A stretch of DNA of 64,000 nt from Methylobacterium sp. Leaf108 (GCF_001423265.1 NZ_LMND01000032.1:63149-127148); one strand, 5' to 3'. Shown: positions 33,816-42,903, counted from the stretch's first letter. Numbers and translations are program-made. The notes: generated by a model not told the origin, from the letters alone.

Positions 33816-35066
33816 ATGACCGGCCTGTGGGACTTCTCGATCGACGCAACCTCGAACGACCTGGCCGCGCCACCGATCAATTGGCAGGAAGGCCAGGCGG
33901 CCGGGTCCGTCAACGCCTCCGCGCGCGAGATGATGGGAGCTCTGGCGCGCTGGCATCTTGATACGGTCGGCGTCTCCGTCGCATTTCGTGGAGCGAACAA
34001 CGCCTACGCGATGTCCACGTTTCAGGGCGCGACGGCCGCTTCCCTGCTCCGAGGCTTCACCCTCGCGTTCAGCGTCGACGTGCCCAACGACGGGCCCGCC
34101 ACGCTCTCGATCGACGGCGTGGCCAAGCCCCTCAGGCGCCAGGGCGGCGTCGAGCTCGCGCCGGGCGATCTCGCTCCGAACATCATGTATCGGATCGCGC
34201 GCTCTCCGTACTCGGAGGCCTACTTCGTTCTCACGCCCGGTTTTGAGCCGTCGGGGCGCATCTCGCCCTTCGGGGCTTATGCCGCGATCCCGCTCGGGTG
34301 GATCATCTGCGACGGCGCGGCCCTGTCTCGCACCGCGTATGCGTCCCTGTTCGCCGTCATCGGCACGACCTACGGCGCCGGCGACGGTACGACGACGTTC
34401 AACGTCCCGAACCTCAACGGCCGGGCGATGTTCGGCCCCGGCCTTAGTGGGGCAGGCGGCCTCGGCGGCGCGGTCGGCAGCGCCGGCGGGTCGGAGACGG
34501 TCGCTCTGAGCGTGGCCCAACTGCCGAGCCATAATCACAACGGCTCCTCTACCACCGGAGCCGGCGGGCACGACCACGGCGGCGCAACACAAAGCGGCGG
34601 CGAGCACAATCACGGCGGGGCAACCCAAAACGCCGGAACGCACGACCATACCGCTTCGACGACCACCGATGGCGCGCATCCTCACACTGGAACGACCGGA
34701 GCGCCTGGGACTAGTCACGCCCACTCCGTCCCGGTTGAGGGCGTGAACTTCGCCCTTGGCAACGGGACCAATCTCACCTTCGGCGTCAGGGCCGGGGCTG
34801 GCTCCCAGTTTATCCCGACGAGCACCGACTCCCCCGCCCATGGGCATGACGTCACGATCGGAGCCTCGGGCGGACACGGTCACGGCGTACAGGTCAACAA
34901 CGGCGGCGATCACGCCCACGGGATCCCCGGATCGGGCACGCATGCCCATGTAATCACGGCGGTCGGCGACCACGCGCACGGCGTGAACGTCGCCGCGGCT
35001 GGCGAGAACGCCGCCCACCCGAACATGCCCCCCGGCCTCGTCGTCGTCTTCGCGATCAAGGCCTGA
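33816..35066 (+). CDS. phage tail collar-domain protein with HxH array
   Basis: The 416-residue product has an N-terminal fibre-like part, a collar domain (IPLGWIICDGAALSRTAYASLF, GDGTTTFNVPNLNGR) and a C-terminal region after about residue 240. That region holds about eleven H-x-H pairs (HNHNG, HDHGG, HNHGG, HDHTA, HPHTG, HAHSV, HGHDV, HGHGV, HAHGI, HAHVI, HAHGV) spaced by Gly/Thr/Ala. HxH motifs in phage fibres bind iron or zinc and stabilise trimeric needles. It ends in a short hydrophobic MPPGLVVVFAIKA typical of collar proteins. Confidence 0.85.
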   Translation: MTGLWDFSIDATSNDLAAPPINWQEGQAAGSVNASAREMMGALARWHLDTVGVSVAFRGANNAYAMSTFQGATAASLLRGFTLAFSVDVPNDGPATLSIDGVAKPLRRQGGVELAPGDLAPNIMYRIARSPYSEAYFVLTPGFEPSGRISPFGAYAAIPLGWIICDGAALSRTAYASLFAVIGTTYGAGDGTTTFNVPNLNGRAMFGPGLSGAGGLGGAVGSAGGSETVALSVAQLPSHNHNGSSTTGAGGHDHGGATQSGGEHNHGGATQNAGTHDHTASTTTDGAHPHTGTTGAPGTSHAHSVPVEGVNFALGNGTNLTFGVRAGAGSQFIPTSTDSPAHGHDVTIGASGGHGHGVQVNNGGDHAHGIPGSGTHAHVITAVGDHAHGVNVAAAGENAAHPNMPPGLVVVFAIKA

Positions 35067-35111
35067 GCGGCCCCGACCCCCCTTCGACAATCGAACTCTG
35101 GAGTACTGCCG

Positions 35112-37955
35112 ATGGGTGTCCCCGGCTGGTCGCGCACGCCTGCGCAGAACGGTGCGATCGCGACCGCCATCGCGGCGTTGGACGGCGCATCCGCGCGCTC
35201 ATTCCCGGGCACGACGCGCGAGGTCATGGCGGCCGTGCGCCGCCTGGCCGACGACCTGAGTGGTGTGCTCGTCACGTCGGGCACCCTTAACGCCTACGTG
35301 GTCCAGACGGGGAGCGGCCTGACGGAACTGCGCCGTGGCCTCCGCCTCATGATCCAGGTCGACCGCGACAACACCGCTGTCGCGACGCTCAACGTCGACG
35401 GGCTCGGACCGCTGCCGTGGGTCGATGCCGGCGGCGTGCCGCTCCAGCCCGGTCGGCTGATCAAGGGGCGGTACTACGACACCATCCTCGATACGCTCGC
35501 CGATGGGTCGACCGTCGCCTGGCGCGTCCAGGCCGGCGCATCGACCCTGGACGAGATCCCCGGGCTGATCGATCTGCGCCAGGATGTCGTCGAGGCCGCC
35601 GAGGTCACCCTCGACAAGACGGCCGCCGCGATCGCCGCTGCGACCTCGGCGCAGGCGCGGTCCGACGAAGCGACACTCGCCGCCGCCACGGCGACGACGA
35701 AGGCCGCGGATGCAGCCGCGCAAGCCGCCACTTCGGTGGCGCAGGCCGGGACCGCGGTTGCCGCCGCCGCCATCGCCACGACGAAAGCCGGCGATGCGAC
35801 CGCGCGGGCCAACAGCGCCGCCGCGTCCGCCACGCAGGCCCAGAACGCCGTCGCGATCGGCCGAGTGACACGAGACACGCTCGTCGACGTTGACGGCGTC
35901 GTTGGCAGCGGGCTCGGCTCGTCGCTCAACTTCCCCGATGGCGCCGTCGGCGAAGTGATGTTCGGTCCGGACGCCGGATACTACGCGAAGACCGGAGCCT
36001 CGGGCGCCGGCGCGTGGGTCCTGAAGACGAAGGCGACGGTGCCGGGGCTCGACGAGCGGACAAAGGACGTCCTCCTCACCAAGTCGATCACCGACGACAT
36101 CACTCGCTACATGCAGGGGATCCTCGGGCGCTTCAACGGCCTGCAGGGGTTTGTGTGGGCAGCGGCTCGGGACTCGCTCGGGCGCGTGCCGCTCGGCGTC
36201 ACCAAGACCGGCGCCGTCGCGATCCGCCGCAACCTGGTCCGGGGCCTGGCCCTGTCGGATTACGTCGAGGTCTGGGGCGACCGCGCCGGCCGCATCGCAC
36301 TCGGTATCAGCAAGCGGGGCGCCGTCACGATCCGCCGGAATTTCGTCCGCGGCCTCTCGATGACGAACTACATCGAGGTCTGGGGCGACCGCGCCGGCCG
36401 CGTCGCCCTCGGCATCACCAAACGCGGCGCCATCGCCTTCTCGCGCACCAACCTCCTGGTCTCGTCCCTGCTCTGGGAGCGGTACGGACTGCGCCATCTC
36501 TGGACGGTTGTCGACAAGAACGGCCGGGTCGGTCTCGCGATCAACTATCGCGGGCGCCTGCAGGCCCGCATCGACCCCCCGAGCTGGGTCGCGTCGCAGC
36601 GCGAGGCCACCCTCCCGGAGACCACCGTCATTGCCCTGGGTGCCGCCGGCACCGTTCAGGACGTGGTCAAGGACAAGGAGTTCTACCGCTACAAGTCCAC
36701 GCCCGATGGCGTCACGATGCCCTACGTGATGCGGCCGGCGTACGCGGGTTCGCCGAGCCTGCTCGACACGACCTCGCGGCTGGCGATCCACATCAGCTAC
36801 GGGCAGTCCTGGCGCACCGAGACCCTCACCGATGACATCCCGGCGGCCGTCGCCGATATCGGCGAGCCCCGCATGGCCATGTCGCTCGGTCGGATGGGCG
36901 GGTCGTCTCAGAAGATCGAGCCGATTCAGACCATCGGCACGGCGTTCCAGACCTCGGCAATCATCGACCTCGCTGGCCTAAGCATGTCGCGAGGGGCGAA
37001 CATCGGCTATGCGGCGGCGCAGGCGCTCGCCCGGTTCCGCCGGCGCGACAACGCCCGGCAGATGCCGGTGCTGGAATACTGCCACGGCTATCCCGGCTAC
37101 ACCTGGGAGCAGCTCAAGCCCGGCACCGACCCCTGGGCCCAGGGCATCCTCATGCACGCGGCGGCCCGCATCCAGGCGGCCCGCTACGGCAAGACGCCGT
37201 TCTTCGAGGCTACGAGCTTCACCCACGGCGGCGCGGTCGATGGCGGCGGCGAGGACTATTTCCAGAGCCTGACCGAGATGGTCGCCGGCTACGACGCGCT
37301 CGCGCTCAACGGCGCCGGCGGCACGCCGCTGCACTTCTTCACCGATCAGACGGCGGCCAGCATCGGGCAGGGGCAGGCGCAGCTCTCCTACCTCGACCAG
37401 GTCCGGTTCGCCGTCACCAACGCGGCGCGCGTCCACCTGATCGGGCCGCGTTACCCGTACCCGTTCCGCGACAACATCCATCACACCGGGCTCGGCTACA
37501 CGCGGATCGGCGAGCTCGAGGGGCTGGTCAAGCGCAAGGTGTTGGACCTCGGCGAAGCCTGGGACTGCGCCCGCATCAGCGCCATCGCGGTCGAGAACGG
37601 TGGCTTCACGCTGGCCGTGACCCGGCCGCCGGGCTTCGGTGATCTGGCCGTCGACACCGCCATGATCGAAGCCGCGCCCGACAAGGGCTTCGTGCTCAAG
37701 GTCAACGGCGTGATCGTGCCGATCGCCAGCGTCACCGTCAGCGCGAACCTCGTGCGGATCATCCCCGTCGCGATGCCGGCCTCCGGTGCGACGGTCGAGG
37801 TCTCCTACGCCTTCTACGGCCGCCTCGACATCCCGCCCGGCACCCATGCCGGCGCCTGGGGCAACATCAAGCGCGTCGGCCCGCCTTCCAGCTACTTCGC
37901 CGGCGAGACGGTCGATACTTGGCTGTGCGCTTACAAATCCACACTCGTCGTTTGA
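35112..37955 (+). CDS. tail fibre with SGNH-type esterase domain
   Basis: The product has 947 residues. The N-terminal anchor shares the fibre style of the previous gene. An Ala-rich coiled coil spans about residues 155-260. About residues 355-450 hold three copies of a 27-30 residue unit (EVWGDRAGR-ALGI-KRGA-). The C-terminal half is an SGNH hydrolase-like domain with SYGQSW (Ser about 566) and DNIHHTGLGY (Asp about 787, His about 790). Such domains deacylate surface polysaccharide. It is probably the main receptor-binding enzyme of the virion. Confidence 0.8.
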   Translation: MGVPGWSRTPAQNGAIATAIAALDGASARSFPGTTREVMAAVRRLADDLSGVLVTSGTLNAYVVQTGSGLTELRRGLRLMIQVDRDNTAVATLNVDGLGPLPWVDAGGVPLQPGRLIKGRYYDTILDTLADGSTVAWRVQAGASTLDEIPGLIDLRQDVVEAAEVTLDKTAAAIAAATSAQARSDEATLAAATATTKAADAAAQAATSVAQAGTAVAAAAIATTKAGDATARANSAAASATQAQNAVAIGRVTRDTLVDVDGVVGSGLGSSLNFPDGAVGEVMFGPDAGYYAKTGASGAGAWVLKTKATVPGLDERTKDVLLTKSITDDITRYMQGILGRFNGLQGFVWAAARDSLGRVPLGVTKTGAVAIRRNLVRGLALSDYVEVWGDRAGRIALGISKRGAVTIRRNFVRGLSMTNYIEVWGDRAGRVALGITKRGAIAFSRTNLLVSSLLWERYGLRHLWTVVDKNGRVGLAINYRGRLQARIDPPSWVASQREATLPETTVIALGAAGTVQDVVKDKEFYRYKSTPDGVTMPYVMRPAYAGSPSLLDTTSRLAIHISYGQSWRTETLTDDIPAAVADIGEPRMAMSLGRMGGSSQKIEPIQTIGTAFQTSAIIDLAGLSMSRGANIGYAAAQALARFRRRDNARQMPVLEYCHGYPGYTWEQLKPGTDPWAQGILMHAAARIQAARYGKTPFFEATSFTHGGAVDGGGEDYFQSLTEMVAGYDALALNGAGGTPLHFFTDQTAASIGQGQAQLSYLDQVRFAVTNAARVHLIGPRYPYPFRDNIHHTGLGYTRIGELEGLVKRKVLDLGEAWDCARISAIAVENGGFTLAVTRPPGFGDLAVDTAMIEAAPDKGFVLKVNGVIVPIASVTVSANLVRIIPVAMPASGATVEVSYAFYGRLDIPPGTHAGAWGNIKRVGPPSSYFAGETVDTWLCAYKSTLVV

Positions 37956-37965
37956 GGGTCGTCAG

Positions 37966-38709
37966 ATGAACTACAATGAGATCGCCTTTGCTTTCGAGGA
38001 CGCCGATGGCCTCGATCAGATCAAGGACTTCCAGTCCCTTCTCACGGGCCCCGAATGCGTGGGCTTCTGGCGCTTCGACAACCCGGCGGCGCTCAAGCTG
38101 ACCGACGGCCGCGTCGAGGAGATCGCCAACTGGAAGGTCGGTGGCGTGCCGATGGTCCAGGCGGCGGCGGCGCGGCGCGCACCGGTCGTCTACGACGACG
38201 TGCTCAAGCGCAACGTCGGGCGCTTCGTCCGCGCCGACACGTCGTTCTACACGGCGTCGGGCTACGTCTTCAATCCGGCCGCGGTCTACTCCTGGGTGGC
38301 GGTCGTCTGGATCGACGACTTCGCCGCGTTCAACCAGGTCTGCGGTCAGTACATCAGCACGCCCAACCGCGTGCAGATGCAGACCGGCACCAACACGATG
38401 CGTCACCTCTACGGCGACGCCGCCGTCCAGGGACCGATCACCGCCGGCGCCTGGGTTCGCGTCATCGTCTCGCTGGGCGTCGACCTCAAGCCCAAGATCA
38501 GGATCGGCAACGCGGCACCCATCATCGGCGTCGCGCCGGCCAACGCGCCGGCTCCGGCGTCGATCAACCTGTTCCAGATGGGCGGCTCCGTCATCACGCT
38601 CGGGGGCAAGCTCGATCTTCTGGGCAAGTACAACATCGACCTTCTCGCAACCGGTAACGCGCCGATGCTCGCCAACCTCGACGAATATCTGACCCTGCGC
38701 AGCGTGTGA
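37966..38709 (+). CDS. tail protein, LamG/lectin-like layout
   Basis: The 247-residue product starts 10 bases after the fibre gene, with a weak ribosome site. It is beta-rich, with FWRFDNPAALKLTDGRVEEIANWK near the start and AVYSWVAVVWIDDF, then strand-turn repeats; this recalls concanavalin-like (LamG) carbohydrate-binding folds. A role in host-surface binding beside the esterase fibre is plausible inference. A terminator follows. Confidence 0.5.
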   Translation: MNYNEIAFAFEDADGLDQIKDFQSLLTGPECVGFWRFDNPAALKLTDGRVEEIANWKVGGVPMVQAAAARRAPVVYDDVLKRNVGRFVRADTSFYTASGYVFNPAAVYSWVAVVWIDDFAAFNQVCGQYISTPNRVQMQTGTNTMRHLYGDAAVQGPITAGAWVRVIVSLGVDLKPKIRIGNAAPIIGVAPANAPAPASINLFQMGGSVITLGGKLDLLGKYNIDLLATGNAPMLANLDEYLTLRSV

Positions 38710-38747
38710 TCGGATCGACCTGACGCCCGACCCGTTCGCCATCCGCG

Positions 38748-38767
38748 CCGCCTCCGGGCGGTTTTTT
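38748..38767 (+). terminator. intrinsic terminator after the tail genes
   Basis: CCGCC and GGCGG pair around TCCG, followed by six T. It separates tail-fibre genes from the lysis cassette and lies just upstream of the endolysin start. Confidence 0.7.
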
Positions 38768-38789
38768 CATGCCCGCAAGGATCTCCGCC

Positions 38790-39656
38790 ATGACCCCGTT
38801 GGACCCGGGCGCGTTCGCACGTCTCGACCGCGCCAAGTTCTTCGCCGCGATCCGCCCCCTGTTCGGCTCGCTCTCGGTGGCGCAGGTCGTCGGCATCGAG
38901 CGGCTGCTCGACGCCTTCCTCGCCTACGCCCTGCTCTTGGATCGTCGGCATCTCGCCTACATCCTGGCGACCTCGTTCCATGAGACCGGGAAGCGGATGC
39001 AGCCGGTCCGCGAAGGCTTCGCGCTCTCAGATGCCGCGGCCCGCCGCGCCGTGGCCTCGCTCTACGCCAAGGGCAGGATCAGTCGGAACTACGCGCTCCC
39101 GAACGCCCGCGGCCTGTCGTTCTACGGCCGCGGCGACGTCCAGCTCACGCACGAGGACAACTATCTGCGGATGGGCCGAATCCTCGGCATCGACCTGGCC
39201 GGCAACCCCGACCTCGCCCTCGACCCGGCGGTCTCGGGCCGCATACTCGTCGAGGGCGTGACGCGCGGCGTCTCGATCAAGGGCGACTTCACCGGCAAGG
39301 CGCTCGAGGACTATATCGCCGGAGACCGCTGCGATTACGTAGGGGCCCGCCGCACGGTGAACGGCACCGACAAGGCCGCGACCATCGCCGGCTATGCCGG
39401 GCGGTTCGAGGCCGCGCTCGTCGCCGGCGGCATGCCGCTACTCGGTGCGCGGATGCCCGGGGCGCTGGGCATGACTGCACCCGCTGATGCCCCCGTGTCA
39501 GCGGGTGATACCAAACCGCCGGTTCGTGACAATCCGCCGGCCACCAAGCCCGCCCCCACCGGCGGGCTTTCTTCTGCGCCCACGCCGGCGGCCGCGCCCG
39601 GTTTCTGGTCGCGCTTCCTCTCCACCATCCGCACCAACATGACGAAGGGAGCCTGA
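38790..39656 (+). CDS. endolysin, glycoside hydrolase family 19-like
   Basis: The 288-residue product has the GH19 lysozyme layout: YILATSFHETGKRMQPVREG with the catalytic Glu, then a glycine-rich FYGRGDVQLTHEDNYLRMG and a helical end (YAGRFEAAL). It cuts the cell-wall glycan at lysis. An AAGGA site before ATG 38790 selects this start over 38769. The C-terminal 70 residues are Pro/Ala-rich with a hydrophobic end. There is no signal peptide, so export depends on the holin that follows. Confidence 0.8.
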   Translation: MTPLDPGAFARLDRAKFFAAIRPLFGSLSVAQVVGIERLLDAFLAYALLLDRRHLAYILATSFHETGKRMQPVREGFALSDAAARRAVASLYAKGRISRNYALPNARGLSFYGRGDVQLTHEDNYLRMGRILGIDLAGNPDLALDPAVSGRILVEGVTRGVSIKGDFTGKALEDYIAGDRCDYVGARRTVNGTDKAATIAGYAGRFEAALVAGGMPLLGARMPGALGMTAPADAPVSAGDTKPPVRDNPPATKPAPTGGLSSAPTPAAAPGFWSRFLSTIRTNMTKGA

Positions 39657-39659
39657 GCC

Positions 39660-40076
39660 ATGGGCGCGCTGATCCCCCTCATTCCGATGCTCATGCAGTT
39701 CCTCGGCCCCGCCCTGGAGAGGGTCATTCCCGACGCCGGCCAGCGTGCGCAGGTCCAGGCCGACTTCCAGAAGGCGGTGCTCGAGAACCAGTCGGCCCTG
39801 AACCAGGCGATGGCCGAGGTCATGAAGGGCGACGCGGCCTCCGAGGGCTGGCTCACCCGCAACGCCCGGCCGATGGTCGTCGTGTGGGGCCTGTTCATGG
39901 TGACCTACGTCGGCGTGATCGCTCCGATGATCGGGCTGCAGAAAGAGGTGGTCGCCGCCCTGGCCGCGACTCCGGACAACCTCTGGAACCTGATCTCGAT
40001 CGGGATCGGCGGCTTCATCCTCGCCCGCACCGTCGAGAAGGGCATCTCCGCGATTGCCCCCAAGGCCGGCCGGTAA
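39660..40076 (+). CDS. 3-TM holin family protein
   Basis: The 138-residue product has an N-terminal hydrophobic segment (ALIPLIPMLMQFLGPAL), a charged helical middle, then two membrane helices (PMVVVWGLFMVTYVGVIAPMIG and LISIGIGGFILARTV). This matches the 3-TM holin family of alphaproteobacterial phages and gene-transfer agents. It lies 3 bases after the endolysin gene. It should form the inner-membrane lesion that releases endolysin. Confidence 0.85.
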   Translation: MGALIPLIPMLMQFLGPALERVIPDAGQRAQVQADFQKAVLENQSALNQAMAEVMKGDAASEGWLTRNARPMVVVWGLFMVTYVGVIAPMIGLQKEVVAALAATPDNLWNLISIGIGGFILARTVEKGISAIAPKAGR

Positions 40077-40112
40077 CGCTCCCCGCGCGTCTGGCCCCGC
40101 CGGCGCGCCACC

Positions 40113-40493
40113 ATGCCCATGGGGGCTCGGATCATGGACACATCGTTTCTCGCACCTGGTCCGATCACCTGGGCAAGCCTCATCGGCTGCATGCTGGCCG
40201 TCGTGGCGATCGTGAAGGGGATCGACTGGCTCCAGGCCCGATCGAAGGCCGGCACCACGGCGGCCGTCTCGCCGCTCACCATCGACATGGCGGCGGTCAA
40301 GATCGAGGTCTCCAGCGTGAAGGACCAGCTCAACGCCTTCAAGATCGAGGTCGCGCGGACCTACGTTACCGGCGACGTGATCACGCGGCTGGAACGCCGG
40401 ATCGACGAGATGATGCTGTCGGTGCGCGACGAGATGCGCGAGACCAGGGAGCAGATGCTCAAGGCGCTGATGAACCGACGGCTGGGCGACTGA
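40113..40493 (+). CDS. membrane-anchored coiled-coil protein of the lysis cassette
   Basis: The product has up to 126 residues; ATG 40134 (MDTSFLAPG) is an equally good start. One N-terminal membrane helix (WASLIGCMLAVVAIVKG) is followed by a charged coiled coil (VKIEVSSVKDQLNAFKIEV, RLERRIDEMMLSVRDEMRETREQML). The topology resembles i-spanin or Rz-like proteins, but there is no partner lipoprotein frame. It could instead be a holin regulator. Confidence 0.6.
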   Translation: MPMGARIMDTSFLAPGPITWASLIGCMLAVVAIVKGIDWLQARSKAGTTAAVSPLTIDMAAVKIEVSSVKDQLNAFKIEVARTYVTGDVITRLERRIDEMMLSVRDEMRETREQMLKALMNRRLGD

Positions 40494-40520
40494 TCTCCGC
40501 AATCCACAGCGCACGTTGAT

Positions 40521-40551
40521 CGCCCGGGGCTTCGGCCTCGGGCGCTTTTTT
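40521..40551 (+). terminator. strong intrinsic terminator at the end of the lysis cassette
   Basis: CGCCCGGGGC and GCCTCGGGCG pair over ten positions around a TTCG tetraloop, followed by C and six T. It marks the end of the phage late operon. Confidence 0.88.
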
Positions 40552-40568
40552 CGTTCGAGCCAGGCTCG

Positions 40569-40634
40569 TCAGCCACCCTGCAGACTTTCGGCACAGTCTT
40601 CCGGGATTTCGTTGAATTGGCCAAGGATCGTGAC
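40569..40634 (-). pseudogene. 3' fragment duplicating the 84-residue gene at 42527
   Basis: Read on the minus strand it encodes VTILGQFNEIPEDCAESLQGG and a stop. This is close to the C-terminus of the intact gene at 42527 (VTILGRFGEIPEDFAESLQGG). Upstream in that frame the similarity ends. The two copies lie in the same orientation on either side of the GGDEF gene. The remaining bases to 40862 hold only an unsupported short frame (40630-40782). Confidence 0.8.
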
Positions 40635-40862
40635 CGAACCGCTGATCAATGACCCGGATTTCTGGACACATCTTTCAAGCGTGTTCGATCTCTACTGCGT
40701 CGACCTGAAAGATCCTACTGACGGCACTTATCTTAAGCATGTGCCGGGCGGCTTCCTGCGGCCTGCTCAGGATGAGACGTAGTGTCTTGGTCGGAGCAGG
40801 GGCCTGTTAGGGATTGTCGTGGCAGTTGAAGCAAGAACAAAAGGCGCCTGTGGATAAATTCC

Positions 40863-42386
40863 GTGAACCTAGTAAGACGGTTTCCGCCTGTATTTCGGTC
40901 CGGCCGTACGTGGATTGGCCTAAGCATTATTGCGCCGATCGGGATGCTACTTGTCTCGACTTTCATGCTGCTAGACATGCGTCGCGATGCCTGGAATAAA
41001 GCCGAGATAACATCGCGCAACCTTTTGCAAGTAATCGAACGCGATATTGCTCGAAATGTTGAGATAATCGATCTTACACTTCAGTCTGTACAAGAGAATT
41101 TGAATGCTCCGGGGCTCGCACAGCTTGAGCCGGACATGCGCCGACTCGTCTTATTCGACCGCGTAGCTACTGCTCGCGATCTCGGTGTCATGTTCGTCCT
41201 CAATGAGAACGGTGATATTGCCGAGGATGCGGCCTCCTCCGTGCCACGCAAGGGCAATTACGTCGACCGTGACTACTATCAGGCACATAAGGCCAATCCT
41301 TACCTTGGATTGTACATCGGAAAGCCCATTATTTCGCGCCTCACCGGCGAGCGTATGGTCAACTTTAGCCGTAGGATTAACAAAGCCGACGGCTCCTTTG
41401 CTGGGTTGGTCCTGGGAAGCCTGAAGTTCTCCTACTTTGCACGCCTCTTCGACCAGATCGGGCTCGGGAGCGAGGGCGCGATAAATCTGTACCTGCGCGA
41501 TGGCACGCGCATCACCCGGCATCCGTACCTGGAAGCGGACGTCGGAGTGAATATCGCTGGCTCGAAGACCTTCGAGGGCTTTGCGCGCGTAGGCACAGGC
41601 GCCTTCGTCGAGACCTCAGTCCGTGACGGAGTTAGACGACTCTACACATTTACTCGTGTCGGCGAGCTTCCATTAATAATAAATGTGGCACTTGCGGTTG
41701 ATGAAATCGAGGCCGAGTGGCGTGGTAAGGCTATCGTGATCGGCACTATTGTGCTTATACTATCGGGACTGACTATCTTGTTGTTGCTCCTGTTTGGTCA
41801 TGAGTTGCGTAAGCGTACTCGAATCCAGCTTGAGTTAGCCCGTCTTTCGCAAACGGACGCATTGACCGAGTTAGCGAACCGACGACAGTTCGAGGATGTT
41901 TACAAACGGACCTCCTTGGAGGCTGGCCGTTCTGGCAAGCCGCTTTCTCTTCTCGTGGTCGATGCCGATCACTTCAAGCGCTTCAACGACCGCTACGGCC
42001 ACGCGGTCGGAGACGAAGTGCTGAAGGGTTTGGCGCGTTGCCTCCTGGCAAGCGTGCACCGACCATCAGACCTCGTATGCCGGGTAGGCGGCGAAGAGTT
42101 TGTTCTCCTGCTACCCGACACCGACGCGGCTGGAGCGGTCAAGGTTGCCGAGGAGGTGCATGCTCAAGTTGCGGCGTTGACGGTCGGATCGTCCGGGATC
42201 GGTGCGGGCAAGGTCACGGTGAGCATCGGGTCAGCCACAGGTATCACAGATGCCGGGGACCTCTACCAACGCGCTGATAGGGCGCTGTACGAGGCCAAGG
42301 CAGGTGGGCGGAACCAAACTCGCATCGCTTCCTCGCAGCGCGCTAATTACGTTGATAAACCTACCTTTCGAATCGTCGGTTCCTGA
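40863..42386 (+). CDS. membrane diguanylate cyclase with periplasmic sensor (dCACHE-GGDEF)
   Basis: The 507-residue product starts at GTG 40863. Two membrane helices (about residues 19-38 and 293-315) bracket a periplasmic region of about 250 residues that looks like a CACHE sensor (YVDRDYYQAHKANPYLGLY, MVNFSRRI). The cytoplasmic GGDEF domain has GGEEF at about 409 and an I-site RPSD five residues before it, so it should be active and product-inhibited. It makes cyclic-di-GMP. GC content is below the phage average. Confidence 0.92.
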   Translation: MNLVRRFPPVFRSGRTWIGLSIIAPIGMLLVSTFMLLDMRRDAWNKAEITSRNLLQVIERDIARNVEIIDLTLQSVQENLNAPGLAQLEPDMRRLVLFDRVATARDLGVMFVLNENGDIAEDAASSVPRKGNYVDRDYYQAHKANPYLGLYIGKPIISRLTGERMVNFSRRINKADGSFAGLVLGSLKFSYFARLFDQIGLGSEGAINLYLRDGTRITRHPYLEADVGVNIAGSKTFEGFARVGTGAFVETSVRDGVRRLYTFTRVGELPLIINVALAVDEIEAEWRGKAIVIGTIVLILSGLTILLLLLFGHELRKRTRIQLELARLSQTDALTELANRRQFEDVYKRTSLEAGRSGKPLSLLVVDADHFKRFNDRYGHAVGDEVLKGLARCLLASVHRPSDLVCRVGGEEFVLLLPDTDAAGAVKVAEEVHAQVAALTVGSSGIGAGKVTVSIGSATGITDAGDLYQRADRALYEAKAGGRNQTRIASSQRANYVDKPTFRIVGS

Positions 42387-42526
42387 GCAGGAATCCCTGG
42401 AGGACTGCTCAATCCGACGCATCACCGGGCGCTCGGTGCTGGACCCGACGATGATGGCGCACGCGAGCTGCGTGGGTGAAAGGCTACGACGCGGCGGTTT
42501 TGATCAGCGCCGAGTTCTGATTTGCC

Positions 42527-42781
42527 TTACCCGCCCTGCAAGCTCTCGGCGAAATCCTCCGGGATCTCGCCGAAGCGGCCCAGGATCGTGACGCCTTCGA
42601 GTTCGCCGGTCTCGTCGTCGGCCATGACCTTGAGCGCTGCCGTGCCCGGCATCCGGCCCGCCATCGCCTCCGCCTTCTTCAGCGCGCCGCTCTCGGTCGG
42701 CGAGATCTCGCGGTCGCCCGGGACCAGGCGCTTGCGCTTGATTGTGAACGTCTGGACGAGGAAAGTGGTCTTGATCGTCAT
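42527..42781 (-). CDS. small conserved hypothetical protein
   Basis: The 84-residue product begins with a strand-rich basic segment (TTFLVQTFTIKRKRLVPGD), has REISPTESGALKKAEAMAGR in the middle and ends in acidic/strand sequence. It is divergent from umuD, so the LexA box between them may serve both. A degraded 3' copy exists at 40569. Function unknown. Confidence 0.7.
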   Translation of the reverse strand: MTIKTTFLVQTFTIKRKRLVPGDREISPTESGALKKAEAMAGRMPGTAALKVMADDETGELEGVTILGRFGEIPEDFAESLQGG

Positions 42782-42867
42782 GGCCGGTCTCCGCTCCTGA
42801 CAGCCCCGCGCTGTCCCCGTTATCCACAGGCGAGCGGGCCGCTTGACCCGGCTGGCCCCGCCTGTTT

Positions 42868-42882
42868 GTTCTCTTTCCGTTC
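42868..42882. promoter_or_regulatory. LexA (SOS) box
   Basis: GTTCTCTTTCCGTTC is an exact GTTC-N7-GTTC site, the alphaproteobacterial LexA consensus. It ends 21 bases before the umuD start. Confidence 0.85.
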
Positions 42883-42903
42883 TACCACGGATCGGAGCGC
42901 GAT

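Noticed and set aside
40630..40782. 50-residue frame starting GTG after the lysis terminator
   Set aside because: The wording looks protein-like, but there is no ribosome site, no family, and it overlaps the gene fragment on the other strand.
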